Assembly: GCA_945619025.1 (NCBI GenBank)
Contig: CALZBJ010000003.1
Location: forward strand, 1 to 64,000
Reading direction: 5' to 3'
Length of the DNA stretch: 64,000 bases
From: CALZBJ01 sp945619025
GTDB taxonomy: Bacteria; Pseudomonadota; Gammaproteobacteria; Cardiobacteriales; Wohlfahrtiimonadaceae
The notes beneath the pieces were generated by a model. It was not told where the DNA came from. It saw only the letters and a program-made list of their open reading frames with translations, and made no database searches. Both the position numbers and the translations under genes were made by a program. Of this stretch, positions 7,964 through 17,208 are shown piece after piece (within the stretch, counting starts at the first letter, position 1; every line of letters begins with the position of its first letter).

Positions 7964-9379
7964 CTATTTCGATTCCGTCTCAAGATCGACTTTATAGGTC
8001 AACGTCACGCTCGATTCTGCCGGAATTTCAATATTCCAAGTGGCCGAGGTGCCCACTTTTTGCGAGGGTTCATGTGAAACCGAGAGTAAACGCCAGCCTT
8101 TCATGCCAAATTGTTCGGTATATTTCGCCACAACGGGGACTTTTTTCGCATTTTTGAAGATCGCTTGATGGGACGATTGGGTGCGGGTTTTAGTGATGCG
8201 CTCAAATTGCGTTACGCTTTCAGAAACGGATACATCAAACGCGTTACCGGTATTGACCTCGAAGGTTTCATTTGTCGCCACATGGGGGATTCGGTTCTCA
8301 CCAATAAAGAGCGCTTCGCCATTGTCACGCTCTTGATAGACGCGGAACACCCCTTGCGGAAGTGGCATGCCAAGATTGCTCGCTTCAGTGTTATCAATTA
8401 GAAGATAGATCGCCGCCTTGCGGTTTTTGCTCTCTGAATGATCTTGGACGTAATGGGTAAAACGATACTCTTTGGTGAGTGGAATCGCGTTTGCTGAGAG
8501 CAGAGAGAGCTGTTTCTCTTGATTGTTTTTGAGCGTTGTCTTCATCGGCAAGGTGTAGAGATGAAAGTCGGAAAAACTCTCTTCACTTGGAAGATAAGCG
8601 CTTTCATCCATAACCGCCATGCTCGCTTTCATCATGCGCGGTGAGCCATAATTGGGCGTTTGATTCACATCCCCCGCCACAAGTTGCAATTTACTATTTT
8701 CAAAGGTGGTGCCGCTATTGTTTTTAAGGGTAATCCAGCCGGTGAGATCAAACTCAGTCTCATTTTTTGAAAGGGTTGCGATGTAATCGGCTTGCCAGTC
8801 AAATCCGCTGGTGAGATAGGTGATCTCAAGGGGCGCGGTTTCATCGGTTTCGCTCGCTAATAATAAAGAGAGCGTTGGCGAGGCTTTAAGGCCATCGGGA
8901 ATCTGTTTAAAGATAAGTTGCGCGTCTTTTGGAAGCCCGGTTTCAATGCGATCGGGATATTGCAGCACCAGTCCGCCATTTGTGGAAAGCACGGTGGCCG
9001 TCTCTTGGACTTTTTGACCGGTTGGATCAAATGAACGAATTTCAATCGATGTGCCGAGTGATTTTTCAAGCATCGCATGCGGCGAGAGAAGATCGTAATC
9101 AAAATTTTGCTCAATGAGCTGTAGGGCAGAGTTCCCACGGTTTTTAAGATGAGTGGTTTGCGGGCGAATCTGCGCTGAAACATCTTTTAATAAAAGCTGA
9201 TTAATGCCTTTTTTAAGGAGAACTGAGCGCGACTCATTTACAAGTGCGGTCCCATTATTGTAGAGTGTGATCGCAATTTCATCGGACGCCTGACGATTAC
9301 TCTCCACAAGATGAGTATCGGCTTGGGCTGTCGCAAATAGTAAGGCAGAGGCGATTAAGGTTTTTTTCATCGAACTCAT
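7964..9379 (-). CDS. Secreted DUF4139 domain protein
   Basis: A 471-aa exported protein. The chosen start is ATG 9379 (MSSMKKTLIA...), with AGGAG 8 nt upstream, giving a signal peptide of about 20 residues ending in an ATAQA-type cleavage site. A longer frame reaching 9415 is rejected because that codon lies inside a predicted -10 box. The mature part is beta-rich and matches the DUF4139 layout: an N-terminal strand region (LYNNGTALVNESR), a central YLTSGFDWQADYIATL segment (the family core) and a C-terminal IPAESSVTLTYKV repeat. Function unknown, probably periplasmic or surface-associated. Confidence 0.82.
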   Translation of the reverse strand: MSSMKKTLIASALLFATAQADTHLVESNRQASDEIAITLYNNGTALVNESRSVLLKKGINQLLLKDVSAQIRPQTTHLKNRGNSALQLIEQNFDYDLLSPHAMLEKSLGTSIEIRSFDPTGQKVQETATVLSTNGGLVLQYPDRIETGLPKDAQLIFKQIPDGLKASPTLSLLLASETDETAPLEITYLTSGFDWQADYIATLSKNETEFDLTGWITLKNNSGTTFENSKLQLVAGDVNQTPNYGSPRMMKASMAVMDESAYLPSEESFSDFHLYTLPMKTTLKNNQEKQLSLLSANAIPLTKEYRFTHYVQDHSESKNRKAAIYLLIDNTEASNLGMPLPQGVFRVYQERDNGEALFIGENRIPHVATNETFEVNTGNAFDVSVSESVTQFERITKTRTQSSHQAIFKNAKKVPVVAKYTEQFGMKGWRLLSVSHEPSQKVGTSATWNIEIPAESSVTLTYKVDLETESK

Positions 9380-9414
9380 AGAGGGACTCCTTTGTTTGTT
9401 GTGATTATGCTTCA

Positions 9415-9420
9415 ATTATA
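9415..9420 (-). promoter_or_regulatory. -10 box of the DUF4139 gene
   Basis: A perfect TATAAT on the minus strand, 36 bp before ATG 9379. The -35 region is weak (no TTGACA-like hexamer at 16-18 bp), so activation or a relaxed promoter is possible. Confidence 0.5.
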
Positions 9421-9471
9421 GCGTAATGACTTTTCGCTGGGTTAAATTCTGAGATAGCAATTGATTTTGCC

Positions 9472-9500
9472 TTGTATTTTGTATGATTTTTGATTAGAAT
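9472..9500 (+). promoter_or_regulatory. rplM-rpsI promoter
   Basis: -35 TTGTAT (9472-9477), 17-bp spacer, -10 TAGAAT (9495-9500). It leaves a leader of about 125 nt before rplM that contains two small hairpins: AAGC...GCTT around 9540-9560 and ATAAG/CTTAT around 9561-9577. The leader length suggests room for autogenous control, as known for L13 in E. coli. Confidence 0.6.
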
Positions 9501-9631
9501 AGCGGGATCGTTTACCAGCGACCCCTAACGTATGATTTAAGCTTTCAACGAAAAGGCTTATAAGATGCAACCTTATGAGTGTTGTTGGCTTGGATTTTTT
9601 TGTTAGAGATTTTTTTTATTTGGAGTTTTCA

Positions 9632-10060
9632 ATGAAAACATTTAGTGCAAAACCTGCTGAAGTAACACGCGAGTGGTTCGTCGTAGACGCAGAAAACAAA
9701 ACACTTGGCCGTTTAGCGACCGAAATCGCAAGACGTTTACGCGGTAAGCATAAACCTGAATACACACCACACGTTGATACAGGTGATTACATTATCGTAG
9801 TTAATGCGGATAAAATTCGTGTGTCTGGTAATAAAATGCTTCAAAAAATTTATTACAAACACACCGGTTATGTTGGACATTTAAGAGAAACCTCTCTTGA
9901 GAAAATGTTAGAGTCAAAACCAGAGATGGTTATAGAATTAGCGGTAAAAGGTATGCTTCCTAAAAACGTTTTAGGTCGTCAAATGTTCAGAAAGCTTAAA
10001 GTATATGCTGGCGCTGAGCATCATCATGCTGCACAACAACCCAAAATTTTAGACATCTAA
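9632..10060 (+). CDS. rplM: 50S ribosomal protein L13
   Basis: 142 aa, the usual L13 length, starting MKTFSAKP. A frame opening 19 codons upstream (9575) is rejected: ATG 9632 has TGGAG at 9621-9625 and gives the conserved N-terminus. Conserved L13 segments WFVVDAENKTLGRLAT, GDYIIVVNA and AVKGMLPKNVLGR are present. It binds 23S rRNA early in 50S assembly. Operon with rpsI, 21 bp apart, as in most bacteria. Confidence 0.97.
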   Translation: MKTFSAKPAEVTREWFVVDAENKTLGRLATEIARRLRGKHKPEYTPHVDTGDYIIVVNADKIRVSGNKMLQKIYYKHTGYVGHLRETSLEKMLESKPEMVIELAVKGMLPKNVLGRQMFRKLKVYAGAEHHHAAQQPKILDI

Positions 10061-10081
10061 TTAGATAAGAGAGTATTAATT

Positions 10082-10474
10082 ATGGCAACTAACCAAAACT
10101 ATGGTACAGGACGACGCAAACGCTCATCAGCACGCGTTTTCTTACGTAAAGGTACGGGCAATATTGTTGTAAACAACAAACCACTTGATGAGTACTTTTC
10201 AAGAGAATCATCACGCATGATCGTACGTCAACCTTTAGCGCTTTTAGAAGCAGCTGAACAATTCGATGTAATCGTAACGGTTGCAGGCGGCGGTATGACA
10301 GGTCAAGCAGGTGCAATTCGCCACGGTCTTACACGTGCTTTAATCGACTATGATGAAGCTAACCGTGAAGCATTACGTAAAGCGGGCTTTGTAACTCGTG
10401 ACCCACGTAGCGTTGAGCGTAAGAAAGTTGGTCTTCGCGCGGCACGTCGTGCGACACAGTTCTCAAAACGTTAA
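10082..10474 (+). CDS. rpsI: 30S ribosomal protein S9
   Basis: 130 aa, full length. YGTGRRKRSSARV at the N-terminus, GGGMTGQAGAIRHG in the middle, and the C-terminal SKR tail that reaches the P-site tRNA. Second gene of rplM-rpsI; AAGAGAG ribosome site in the 21-bp gap. Followed by an intrinsic terminator. Confidence 0.97.
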   Translation: MATNQNYGTGRRKRSSARVFLRKGTGNIVVNNKPLDEYFSRESSRMIVRQPLALLEAAEQFDVIVTVAGGGMTGQAGAIRHGLTRALIDYDEANREALRKAGFVTRDPRSVERKKVGLRAARRATQFSKR

Positions 10475-10511
10475 TTTTTCATTTGTTGAAATTACACGCT
10501 TTGAAATTGAT

Positions 10512-10540
10512 AAAAGCCTTTCATCTCGAAAGGCTTTTCT
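10512..10540 (+). terminator. Terminator after rpsI
   Basis: A 10-bp perfect stem (10512-10521 with 10529-10538) with a 7-nt loop and a T4 tail (TTTTCTT). It ends rplM-rpsI and lies immediately upstream of pcnB, inside what would be the coding region if pcnB began at its first in-frame ATG (10483). Confidence 0.85.
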
Positions 10541-10560
10541 TATGGGAAGACAAAAACGCT

Positions 10561-11877
10561 GTGAAACCAAAAATTTATCGTGAGAAAGAGCACTCCATTA
10601 GCAATCGCTCCATCTCCAAAAATTCATTAAAAGTCTTAAAAAGGCTCCAACAAAAGGGCTTTGAGGCGTATTTAGTCGGCGGCGGCGTGCGCGATTTGCT
10701 GCTTGACCATCAGCCAAAAGACTTTGATATTGCAACGAATGCGCACCCCAATGAGATCAAATCGATCTTTAATAATTGCCGAATTATCGGTCGGCGATTC
10801 CGTTTAGCACACATTCTCTTTGGTCGCGATATTATCGAGGTAGCTACCTTTCGCGCCGATAAAGAGGAAGAATCCCGTCACTTTCAAAAGAGTGATACGG
10901 GCTTTTTGATGCGCGATAATATCTATGGTGAAATTGATGATGACGCAGTGCGTCGCGACTTTACCATTAACGCGCTCTATTATAATCCTGAATCCGGTGA
11001 GATTATCGATTATTGCGGCGGATTTGAAGATCTCAAACGCCGTGAAATCCGTCTGATCGGCGATCCTGATCAGCGCTTTGAAGAAGATCCGGTAAGACTC
11101 CTTCGCGCGGTTCGGTTTGAGGCAAAATTAGGCTTTACCATCGATCCTAAATTGGTGCCAAAGCTCAAAGAATTTGCGCCTCTTTTAATGCATGTGTCGC
11201 CCTCGCGAATGTATGATGAGGTGATTAAGCTCTTCTTGACCGGCCATGGGGAAGCGAGTTTTCAGTCACTTGTGAAATATGATCTCTTTAAATATCTATT
11301 TCCGGGAACGGCGGAGGCCTTTAAAGAGGGCTTTCCTGAAAATCATCTGCTTGAGGTGGCGCTCCGTAATTCTGATGCGCGCCATAAAATCGGGCGCAAT
11401 AGCTCTCCCTATTTCCTCTACGCATCGCTTATGTGGGCGGACTTTAAGGTGCGTTATGATGGCTATAAAGCGGAAGGCTTGCAAGAGTTTCCTGCTGTTG
11501 AAAAAGCGGCGGAAGATCTTTTCCGCGAGCAGCGCGATATCACCGTCTTTCCACGCTATGTGAAAGATCTGATCGTCGAGCTTTGGACCTTCCAGAGCCG
11601 ATTAACCGCCAATAACGTGCGCCGCATTGGTCGCATTTTATCTCATGAGCGCTTTAAGCCGGCCTATGATTTTATTCTCCTTCGCGCAGAATCGGGTGAG
11701 TCGGAATCCATTATCGAACGCGCCAACTTTTGGAAAGAGCGTTGGGAAAAATTCGAGCAGAAGCAAAAACGTGAAGAGCGTGATGAGCCGAAGCGAATTA
11801 CCCGCGAGCAGACCCGTCGTCGCCGTCCGAGAAATCGGAATCAATCGAAAGAAAATCGCGGAAACGATGAGTCCTAA
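10561..11877 (+). CDS. pcnB: Poly(A) polymerase I (polynucleotide adenylyltransferase)
   Basis: About 438 aa from GTG 10561; the open frame extends back to ATG 10483, but that stretch encodes the rpsI terminator, so a downstream start is more likely. GGGAAGA lies about 10 nt before the GTG. Class II nucleotidyltransferase motifs: LVGGGVRDLLL, the catalytic DFDIAT aspartates, RRDFTINALYY, EDPVRLLRAVRFEAKL. The C-terminus is a long Arg/Lys-rich tail, as in PcnB rather than the CCA enzyme. It adds A-tails to RNA 3' ends and promotes decay. E. coli pcnB is also known for a non-AUG start. The exact first codon is uncertain. Confidence 0.88.
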   Translation: MKPKIYREKEHSISNRSISKNSLKVLKRLQQKGFEAYLVGGGVRDLLLDHQPKDFDIATNAHPNEIKSIFNNCRIIGRRFRLAHILFGRDIIEVATFRADKEEESRHFQKSDTGFLMRDNIYGEIDDDAVRRDFTINALYYNPESGEIIDYCGGFEDLKRREIRLIGDPDQRFEEDPVRLLRAVRFEAKLGFTIDPKLVPKLKEFAPLLMHVSPSRMYDEVIKLFLTGHGEASFQSLVKYDLFKYLFPGTAEAFKEGFPENHLLEVALRNSDARHKIGRNSSPYFLYASLMWADFKVRYDGYKAEGLQEFPAVEKAAEDLFREQRDITVFPRYVKDLIVELWTFQSRLTANNVRRIGRILSHERFKPAYDFILLRAESGESESIIERANFWKERWEKFEQKQKREERDEPKRITREQTRRRRPRNRNQSKENRGNDES

Positions 11878-11923
11878 TGGAGCTTAGATTCACGAGCTTA
11901 GATTAATTTAAGCGCTAGGCAAT

Positions 11924-11965
11924 AAAAAAGACGACCTTCAATAAGATGAATGAGTCGTCTTTTTT
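11924..11965. terminator. Bidirectional terminator between pcnB and the MATE gene
   Basis: A 12-bp perfect inverted repeat (11924-11935 with 11954-11965) with A6 and T6 arms and an 18-nt loop. It separates two converging genes. Confidence 0.88.
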
Positions 11966-12017
11966 GTGTCGGTACGTTTGTGGTTGAGCCGAGCTTTAAT
12001 CGATAACTAATCGATAT

Positions 12018-13361
12018 TTAGTCGATATTGAGGCGTTTGGTTTGCCATTTTTTCGAGTACCAGCGATAGGTGTTGGTTAAGCCACGAATCCACTCATCGG
12101 CGCAAAAGCCAATCCAGATTCCAAGCAGCCCAATCTCAAGTTTAATCCCTAGATAATATCCGAGTGGAATGGAAATTCCCCACATAAACAAAATGGCGGT
12201 TTTAAGCGGGAAGGCGGCATCTCCAGAGGCGCGAAGCGCATTGACCATCACGATATTAAGCGAGCGCCCGGGCTCGAGCAAAATGCCGAGCAAAAAGAGC
12301 GGCGCCATGATCGCAATCACCGATTGATCGTCAGTAAGAAGCCGGCTAATCAAAGGGCTTGCAAGATAGATTAAAACGGCGGCAATGAGCGATGTAATAA
12401 AGCCCGTGCGGATCGCATGGAATCCTTGTTTATAGGCCTTATCAAATTGGGACGCGCCTACATAATGGGCCACAATAATTTCGTTTGCGATACTGACCGA
12501 TGCGCCAAGCAGCATAATGAAACTTGCAATAGCAAAGTAGATCGATTCGGCAGCAAGGCTCAATTCGCCCATCAGTCCGACAAAGGCCAGGGCGGTGAGA
12601 TAGTGGAGAAACCAGACGAGGTTTTCACCGGCTGACGGAAGCCCAATTTTTAGAATCTGCCCAAGCTGTTTTTTTGTCCAGCGAAATAGAAGATGATAAT
12701 CGAAATGAATCTTAAGCCCATGAAAGAGAAGGTAAAAGAGAATCCCCATGCCCACAAGGCGGCCAAACGCGGTGGAGACGGCAACGCCAATGAGCCCTAA
12801 TTGCGGAAGGCCAAAAAATCCGTAGAGCAGTAAAATATTGCCAAAGACAGTAATAATATTGATAAAGAGCGACACATACATCACCGCTTGAGTCTTACCG
12901 TAGACGCGAATACAGGCGGCTAATATAAGAGAGATCGCTTCAAACAAAAGGCAGATTCCGAGAATATGCAGATAATTATAGGCATCTTGCATAAGCGAAT
13001 CGGGCGTATTCATCAGCTTGAGCGCATCCCAGCCAAAAAAGAAGATGACAAGCGCGACAAAAGTGCCGAGCAGCATATTAAGCGCGATGGAGATATGGAT
13101 CACGTTGCGTGCGGTATCCCGTTTTTGCGCCCCTAAATATTGAGCAACGACCACGCTGCAACCGACGCTGATAAAACTAAAGATCGTCACGCAGAGATGA
13201 AAGAGGTGGTTGCCCACATTCATGGCGGCGACGTAGTTGGTCGAAAGGTGGCTCACCATAGCGATATTAATTAAGATTGTCGCTTGATGGAGAAAAAGAT
13301 CGATAAAAATCGGCCAGCTAAGGGAAAAGAGTGAGCGGTCGGTGACGGCTGAGTGGTGCAT
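12018..13361 (-). CDS. MATE family multidrug/Na+ (or H+) antiporter
   Basis: 447 aa with 12 predicted membrane helices in two homologous six-helix halves. MatE-like segments are SWPIFIDLFLHQATILINIAM near the N-terminus and, starting the second half, GLPSAGENLVWFLHYL (about 230-250). Family role: cation-driven export of drugs or toxic metabolites across the inner membrane; the substrate is unpredictable. ATG 13361 is used. Single gene, with terminators on both sides. The C-terminal tail is basic and cytoplasmic. Confidence 0.87.
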   Translation of the reverse strand: MHHSAVTDRSLFSLSWPIFIDLFLHQATILINIAMVSHLSTNYVAAMNVGNHLFHLCVTIFSFISVGCSVVVAQYLGAQKRDTARNVIHISIALNMLLGTFVALVIFFFGWDALKLMNTPDSLMQDAYNYLHILGICLLFEAISLILAACIRVYGKTQAVMYVSLFINIITVFGNILLLYGFFGLPQLGLIGVAVSTAFGRLVGMGILFYLLFHGLKIHFDYHLLFRWTKKQLGQILKIGLPSAGENLVWFLHYLTALAFVGLMGELSLAAESIYFAIASFIMLLGASVSIANEIIVAHYVGASQFDKAYKQGFHAIRTGFITSLIAAVLIYLASPLISRLLTDDQSVIAIMAPLFLLGILLEPGRSLNIVMVNALRASGDAAFPLKTAILFMWGISIPLGYYLGIKLEIGLLGIWIGFCADEWIRGLTNTYRWYSKKWQTKRLNID

Positions 13362-13506
13362 AATGCCATGGCTCCGAAAGAGAGATTAATTTGAAGAGAG
13401 AAGTGTAGTCGATTGTGGGAAAAAGTCGATTAAAAAAGGTTGAGATTTTCCATAAAACTCTATTATAGCCGGTAATTATCGCGTGCTAATGATCGGTTTT
13501 TATCAA

Positions 13507-13541
13507 AATAAAAAGCCCGCTTATGGAATACACAAGCAGGC
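13507..13541 (-). terminator. Terminator after the NlpD-like gene
   Basis: On the minus strand: stem 13541-13534 with 13522-13515 (8 bp, one mismatch), then TTTTTATTTT. It lies 55 bp past the stop of the gene at 13596-14339. Confidence 0.75.
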
Positions 13542-13595
13542 GAATTAAAATTGAAAACTTAAATCGGGTTAACCGACAACCCTTAGATTATTAGA

Positions 13596-14339
13596 TTAAA
13601 TATAGTTTGCGGGGTTAACCGTTTGTCCTTGGGTGCGAATCTCAAAGTAGAGCACATCTTTTCCTTCGGTATTGCGTCCCATTGTGGCGATCTGTTGGCC
13701 GCGATTTACTTTCATGCCCTCATCAACAGAGATCGACGCGAGATAGCCGTAAGCGCTGTAAGTATTACCATTATGTTTAATAATAATTAGCTGACCGTAA
13801 CCGGTATTTCCACGTCCTGCGAAGACCACTTCACCGTTATGGGAGGCGACAATGCTTTGATTGGGGCGACCGGCAATGTGAATTCCTTTTTGGCCTGGAA
13901 TATTGGGATTGTAACTCTTAACAATGGTTCCCGGCGTTGGGCGTGCCCAGCCTTTGATCCCCGTTTTTACACGATCTTGCGGTGGCGCGGGGGCTTTTGC
14001 AGGGGCGATGGCGCGGTTTGGCGTTGAGGCCGTTGCGCGACTTGGCGCTGATGAGCGAGCATTGGCCGTACGAGGCGCAGGTTGACTTACGCTACCAAAA
14101 GAGGAGCGAGGACCACGCACGTTCGAGCCTTTGACGCGGAGCACTTGCCCCGGGTGAATGAAGTTGGGATTGTTGATGTTATTCATCCGTGCCAAATCAT
14201 TCACGCTCATATTATAGCGACTTGCGATAGCGCCGAGAGAGTCGCCTCGTTTCACTGTATATTTACCACTGGAAGCGCAGCTTTGTAAAAAGAGTAGGGC
14301 TGCGGTCAGGGCGGTTAGATATAGCGTTCGTTTTCTCAT
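13596..14339 (-). CDS. nlpD: NlpD-like LysM/degenerate M23 lipoprotein (amidase activator)
   Basis: 247 aa from ATG 14339 (MRKRTLYL...); a TTG ten codons upstream is less likely. Lipobox LQSC gives lipidated Cys21. A LysM peptidoglycan-binding domain spans about 27-69 (YTVKRGDSLGAIASRYN), then an Ala/Pro/Ser linker, then a LytM/M23 domain at about 150-247. The zinc ligands of active M23 peptidases are missing: GIHIAG has no Asp at the usual place, YGYL replaces the HxH-type YAH, and VLYFEIR has Tyr for His. That loss is typical of NlpD/EnvC, which activate AmiC/AmiA/B rather than cut murein. Unlike E. coli it is not next to rpoS. Confidence 0.85.
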   Translation of the reverse strand: MRKRTLYLTALTAALLFLQSCASSGKYTVKRGDSLGAIASRYNMSVNDLARMNNINNPNFIHPGQVLRVKGSNVRGPRSSFGSVSQPAPRTANARSSAPSRATASTPNRAIAPAKAPAPPQDRVKTGIKGWARPTPGTIVKSYNPNIPGQKGIHIAGRPNQSIVASHNGEVVFAGRGNTGYGQLIIIKHNGNTYSAYGYLASISVDEGMKVNRGQQIATMGRNTEGKDVLYFEIRTQGQTVNPANYI

Positions 14340-14529
14340 GCCTGATTGATCGTCCTTTTGTTTGGGCAAAAAAAGCCCTCTAAACAGTCACAACAAATTA
14401 TATTATCATGTTATCAATATTTAGAGGGGCGATTTTTACGATATTGCGCATTTTACGACGCAGCTCAAAGATTCCTATCTTTATGATTAGGTGAGCATTT
14501 GCGCCGTAATGCGTTTTATGCGGCCGGAC

Positions 14530-16863
14530 TTATAAAAATTCGTCCGTTGCGCACACCGCGGTTAAATTCACAATTCGGCGAGGGGTGGCCGCATTGGTTA
14601 ACACGTGGGATGATTTCGCAAGACCTGCAACAATCGGGCCTACCACAACGCTGTCGGTAATGCCGCGTACGAAGTTGTAGGTGACGTTGGCCGTATCGAT
14701 GTTGGCAAAGACAAAGAGGTTTGCCATGCCTTCTAAGCGCGAGCTTGGGAAGTAGTTTTTACGATATTTATCCCAAAGCGCGAGATCCGGCTGCATCTCC
14801 CCTTCACACTCAAGTTCCGGTGCGCGTTCACGCAGGAGCTCAAGGGTTTTACGCATTTTCACTGAGAACGATGATTCACGTGAACCAAAGTTTGAGTGAG
14901 AGGCAAGGGCGACTTTCGGCGTCATACCAAAGCGTTCCACCACTTCTGCCGCCATTAAGGTGATGTCAGCAAGTTCTTCCGCGGTCGGGTCTTCATTGAT
15001 ATGTGTATCGCAGAAGAAGATCGGGCCTTTTGGTGATAAAAGTACGCTAATCGCCGCTGGCTGAGAGATTCCTTCACGAAGACCAAGCGCATCCACCATA
15101 TGATGAATATGGCGGTGATATTGACCAAGCACACCACTGATTTGACCATCAATAATGCCAAGCTCAATATACATTGCCGCAAGGAGATTTCCACGAGTTT
15201 GCATGCGTTGGCGCGCAAGTTCAGGGGTAATTCCTTTACGTTGCATCACCTCATAATATTTCTCAGAGCACTCTTCAAAGTAGGGCGGATTGCGATAATC
15301 GACTACTTGAATATAGTCGGCGCCAATATCTTTGCTAATCTCATCGCCGGTGGTTAACACTTTAAGTTTAAGGTTAATGCCAAGCTCTTCCACTTTTTCC
15401 GCGATCACATCAGGACGGCCAATTAAGATAGGGTTCGCAAGTTGATCTTGTTTAACAATATGCACCGCACGAAGAACGCGCTCATCTTCCCCTTCCGCAT
15501 AGGCAATCGTACGCGCATTTTTCTTCGCTTGAGCAAAGATCGGGCGCATGGTCATGTTGGTTTTGTTGATGTGAAGGCTTAGAAGGTGACGATACTCTTC
15601 AAAATCGGCAATCGGACGTTGAGCCACACCTGAATCCATCGCCGCTTTCGCAACCGCTGCAGGAAGCTCGGTCACTAAGCGCGGGTCGAATGGTTTTGGA
15701 ATAATGTATTGACGACCAAAGCGTAAGGTTTCCCCTTGGTATGCATGAAGCACTTCTTCCGTTGCCTGCTGATGGGTGAGCTCTGCGATCGCTTTTACGC
15801 ACGCCAATTTCATCTCTTCGTTAATTTCAGTGGCGCCACAATCAAGGGCTCCGCGGAAAAGATACGGGAAACAGAGTACGTTATTAATTTGGTTAGGATA
15901 ATCTGAACGGCCCGTTGCAATGATCGCATCAGGGCGCGCCGCAAGGGCGATCTCTGGGCGAATTTCTGGCTCAGGATTGGCAAGGGCGAAGATTAATGGA
16001 TTAGGCGCCATGGTTTTCACCATCTCTTGGCTCACAACGCGAGGCGCTGAAAGACCTAAGAAAATATCCGCTCCCTCCATCACTTCCGCCATGGTGGTTT
16101 TGTCGGTTTCGCGCATATATTTGCTCTTGTATTCGTCGAGCGTTTCCGGTGCGCGGGTATGATTGATCACGCCATCGCGGTCACATACAAAGACATTTTC
16201 TTTACGAAGGCCAAGTTGTACAAGGAGGTTTAAGCATGAGATCGCGGCTGCGCCTGCACCACTACACACAAGGGTAACTTCTTCGATTTTTTTATCCGCA
16301 AGTTTGAGCGCGTTTAATACGCCCGCTGCGGCAATGATCGCGGTACCGTGTTGGTCATCGTGGAATACGGGGATATTCATGCGTTTTTTGAGTTCGGTTT
16401 CAATGTAGAAACACTCAGGCGCTTTAATATCTTCTAAGTTGATCCCGCCAAAGGTGGGCTCTAAGCTCGCAATAATGTCGATTAATTTATCGGGATCGGT
16501 CTCATCAACTTCAATGTCAAATACATCGATTCCGGAGAATTTTTTAAAGAGAACGCCTTTTCCTTCCATCACCGGTTTTCCGGCAAGGGCGCCAATATTT
16601 CCAAGGCCTAATACTGCCGTTCCGTTACTGATAACCGCAACTAAGTTCCCTTTGGCGGTGTAGTCAAGAGCGGTTAGGGGGTTTGCTTGAATCTCCTCAC
16701 AGGCATACGCAACGCCCGGCGAATAGGCAAGCGATAGATCTCGCTGGTTCACCATCGGTTTTGTGGCGGTAATAGAGATCTTGCCCGGTACAGGGCGAGC
16801 ATGATAGAGAAGCGCTTCCTTGCGGAGCTCTTCTGCTTCGTTCATTGTTTCTTCAGTGTTCAT
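14530..16863 (-). CDS. maeB: NADP-dependent malic enzyme with C-terminal phosphotransacetylase domain
   Basis: 777 aa from ATG 16863 (MNTEETMNEAEE...), with AAGGAT upstream; the open frame extends 19 codons further into promoter-like DNA and is not used. The malic enzyme half (about 1-430) has YSPGVAYACEEI, HDDQHGTAI, GAGAAA (NADP Rossmann) and ALANPEPEI. The PTA-like half (about 430-777) has ARTIAYAEGEDERVLRA and LGQYHRHIHHM. It decarboxylates malate to pyruvate with NADPH formation; the PTA domain in MaeB is regulatory (acetyl-CoA and other effectors in E. coli) and not a proven transacetylase. Single gene. Confidence 0.94.
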   Translation of the reverse strand: MNTEETMNEAEELRKEALLYHARPVPGKISITATKPMVNQRDLSLAYSPGVAYACEEIQANPLTALDYTAKGNLVAVISNGTAVLGLGNIGALAGKPVMEGKGVLFKKFSGIDVFDIEVDETDPDKLIDIIASLEPTFGGINLEDIKAPECFYIETELKKRMNIPVFHDDQHGTAIIAAAGVLNALKLADKKIEEVTLVCSGAGAAAISCLNLLVQLGLRKENVFVCDRDGVINHTRAPETLDEYKSKYMRETDKTTMAEVMEGADIFLGLSAPRVVSQEMVKTMAPNPLIFALANPEPEIRPEIALAARPDAIIATGRSDYPNQINNVLCFPYLFRGALDCGATEINEEMKLACVKAIAELTHQQATEEVLHAYQGETLRFGRQYIIPKPFDPRLVTELPAAVAKAAMDSGVAQRPIADFEEYRHLLSLHINKTNMTMRPIFAQAKKNARTIAYAEGEDERVLRAVHIVKQDQLANPILIGRPDVIAEKVEELGINLKLKVLTTGDEISKDIGADYIQVVDYRNPPYFEECSEKYYEVMQRKGITPELARQRMQTRGNLLAAMYIELGIIDGQISGVLGQYHRHIHHMVDALGLREGISQPAAISVLLSPKGPIFFCDTHINEDPTAEELADITLMAAEVVERFGMTPKVALASHSNFGSRESSFSVKMRKTLELLRERAPELECEGEMQPDLALWDKYRKNYFPSSRLEGMANLFVFANIDTANVTYNFVRGITDSVVVGPIVAGLAKSSHVLTNAATPRRIVNLTAVCATDEFL

Positions 16864-17208
16864 CGCGTCTAAATATCCTTTTATTATACTTATTAGAATA
16901 TGAAGGGAATATATTAACAATAATCCGCCCGTTTATCTATCAGGTAATGTGCACGATTTGTGAGGGTTCGTTAAGGATTTGCTTTACGCTTATTTAATGG
17001 GCTATTTGCGTTGCAATTGAAACAATTAAAGTCTCAAAAAAGTTCCAAAATTGACGGGATTTTACTAAAATTACCCTATTCTTTTGAAAAGGAATTGAAG
17101 CGACATGCCGTGAGAAAAATGGTATAATTGTTCACTTGAAATAGAGAAAAAGAACGTTTTACTTAGACTAAACTAAGTGGGACAAATGATTGAGGAGGTA
17201 TTCATATA
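16864..17208. other. Divergent control region between maeB (-) and rpoH (+)
   Basis: 345 bp without a gene. On the maeB side, TATAAT (minus strand, 16888-16883) sits 20 bp before the maeB start, too close to leave much leader. On the rpoH side there is a sigma-70 promoter at 17100-17128. I looked for a sigma-E type promoter (GGAACTT...TCTGA) as in E. coli rpoH and saw none. Confidence 0.55.
17100..17128 (+). promoter_or_regulatory. rpoH promoter
   Basis: -35 GCGACA (17100-17105, 4 of 6), 17-bp spacer, perfect -10 TATAAT (17123-17128). The leader is about 75 nt; in E. coli the rpoH leader and early coding region form a thermosensor, which I cannot judge here by eye. Confidence 0.6.

Noticed and set aside
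14340..14369. TTG start ten codons upstream of the NlpD-like protein
   Set aside because: It would put charged residues ahead of the lipoprotein signal; ATG 14339 gives a normal signal peptide with a lipobox Cys at 21.
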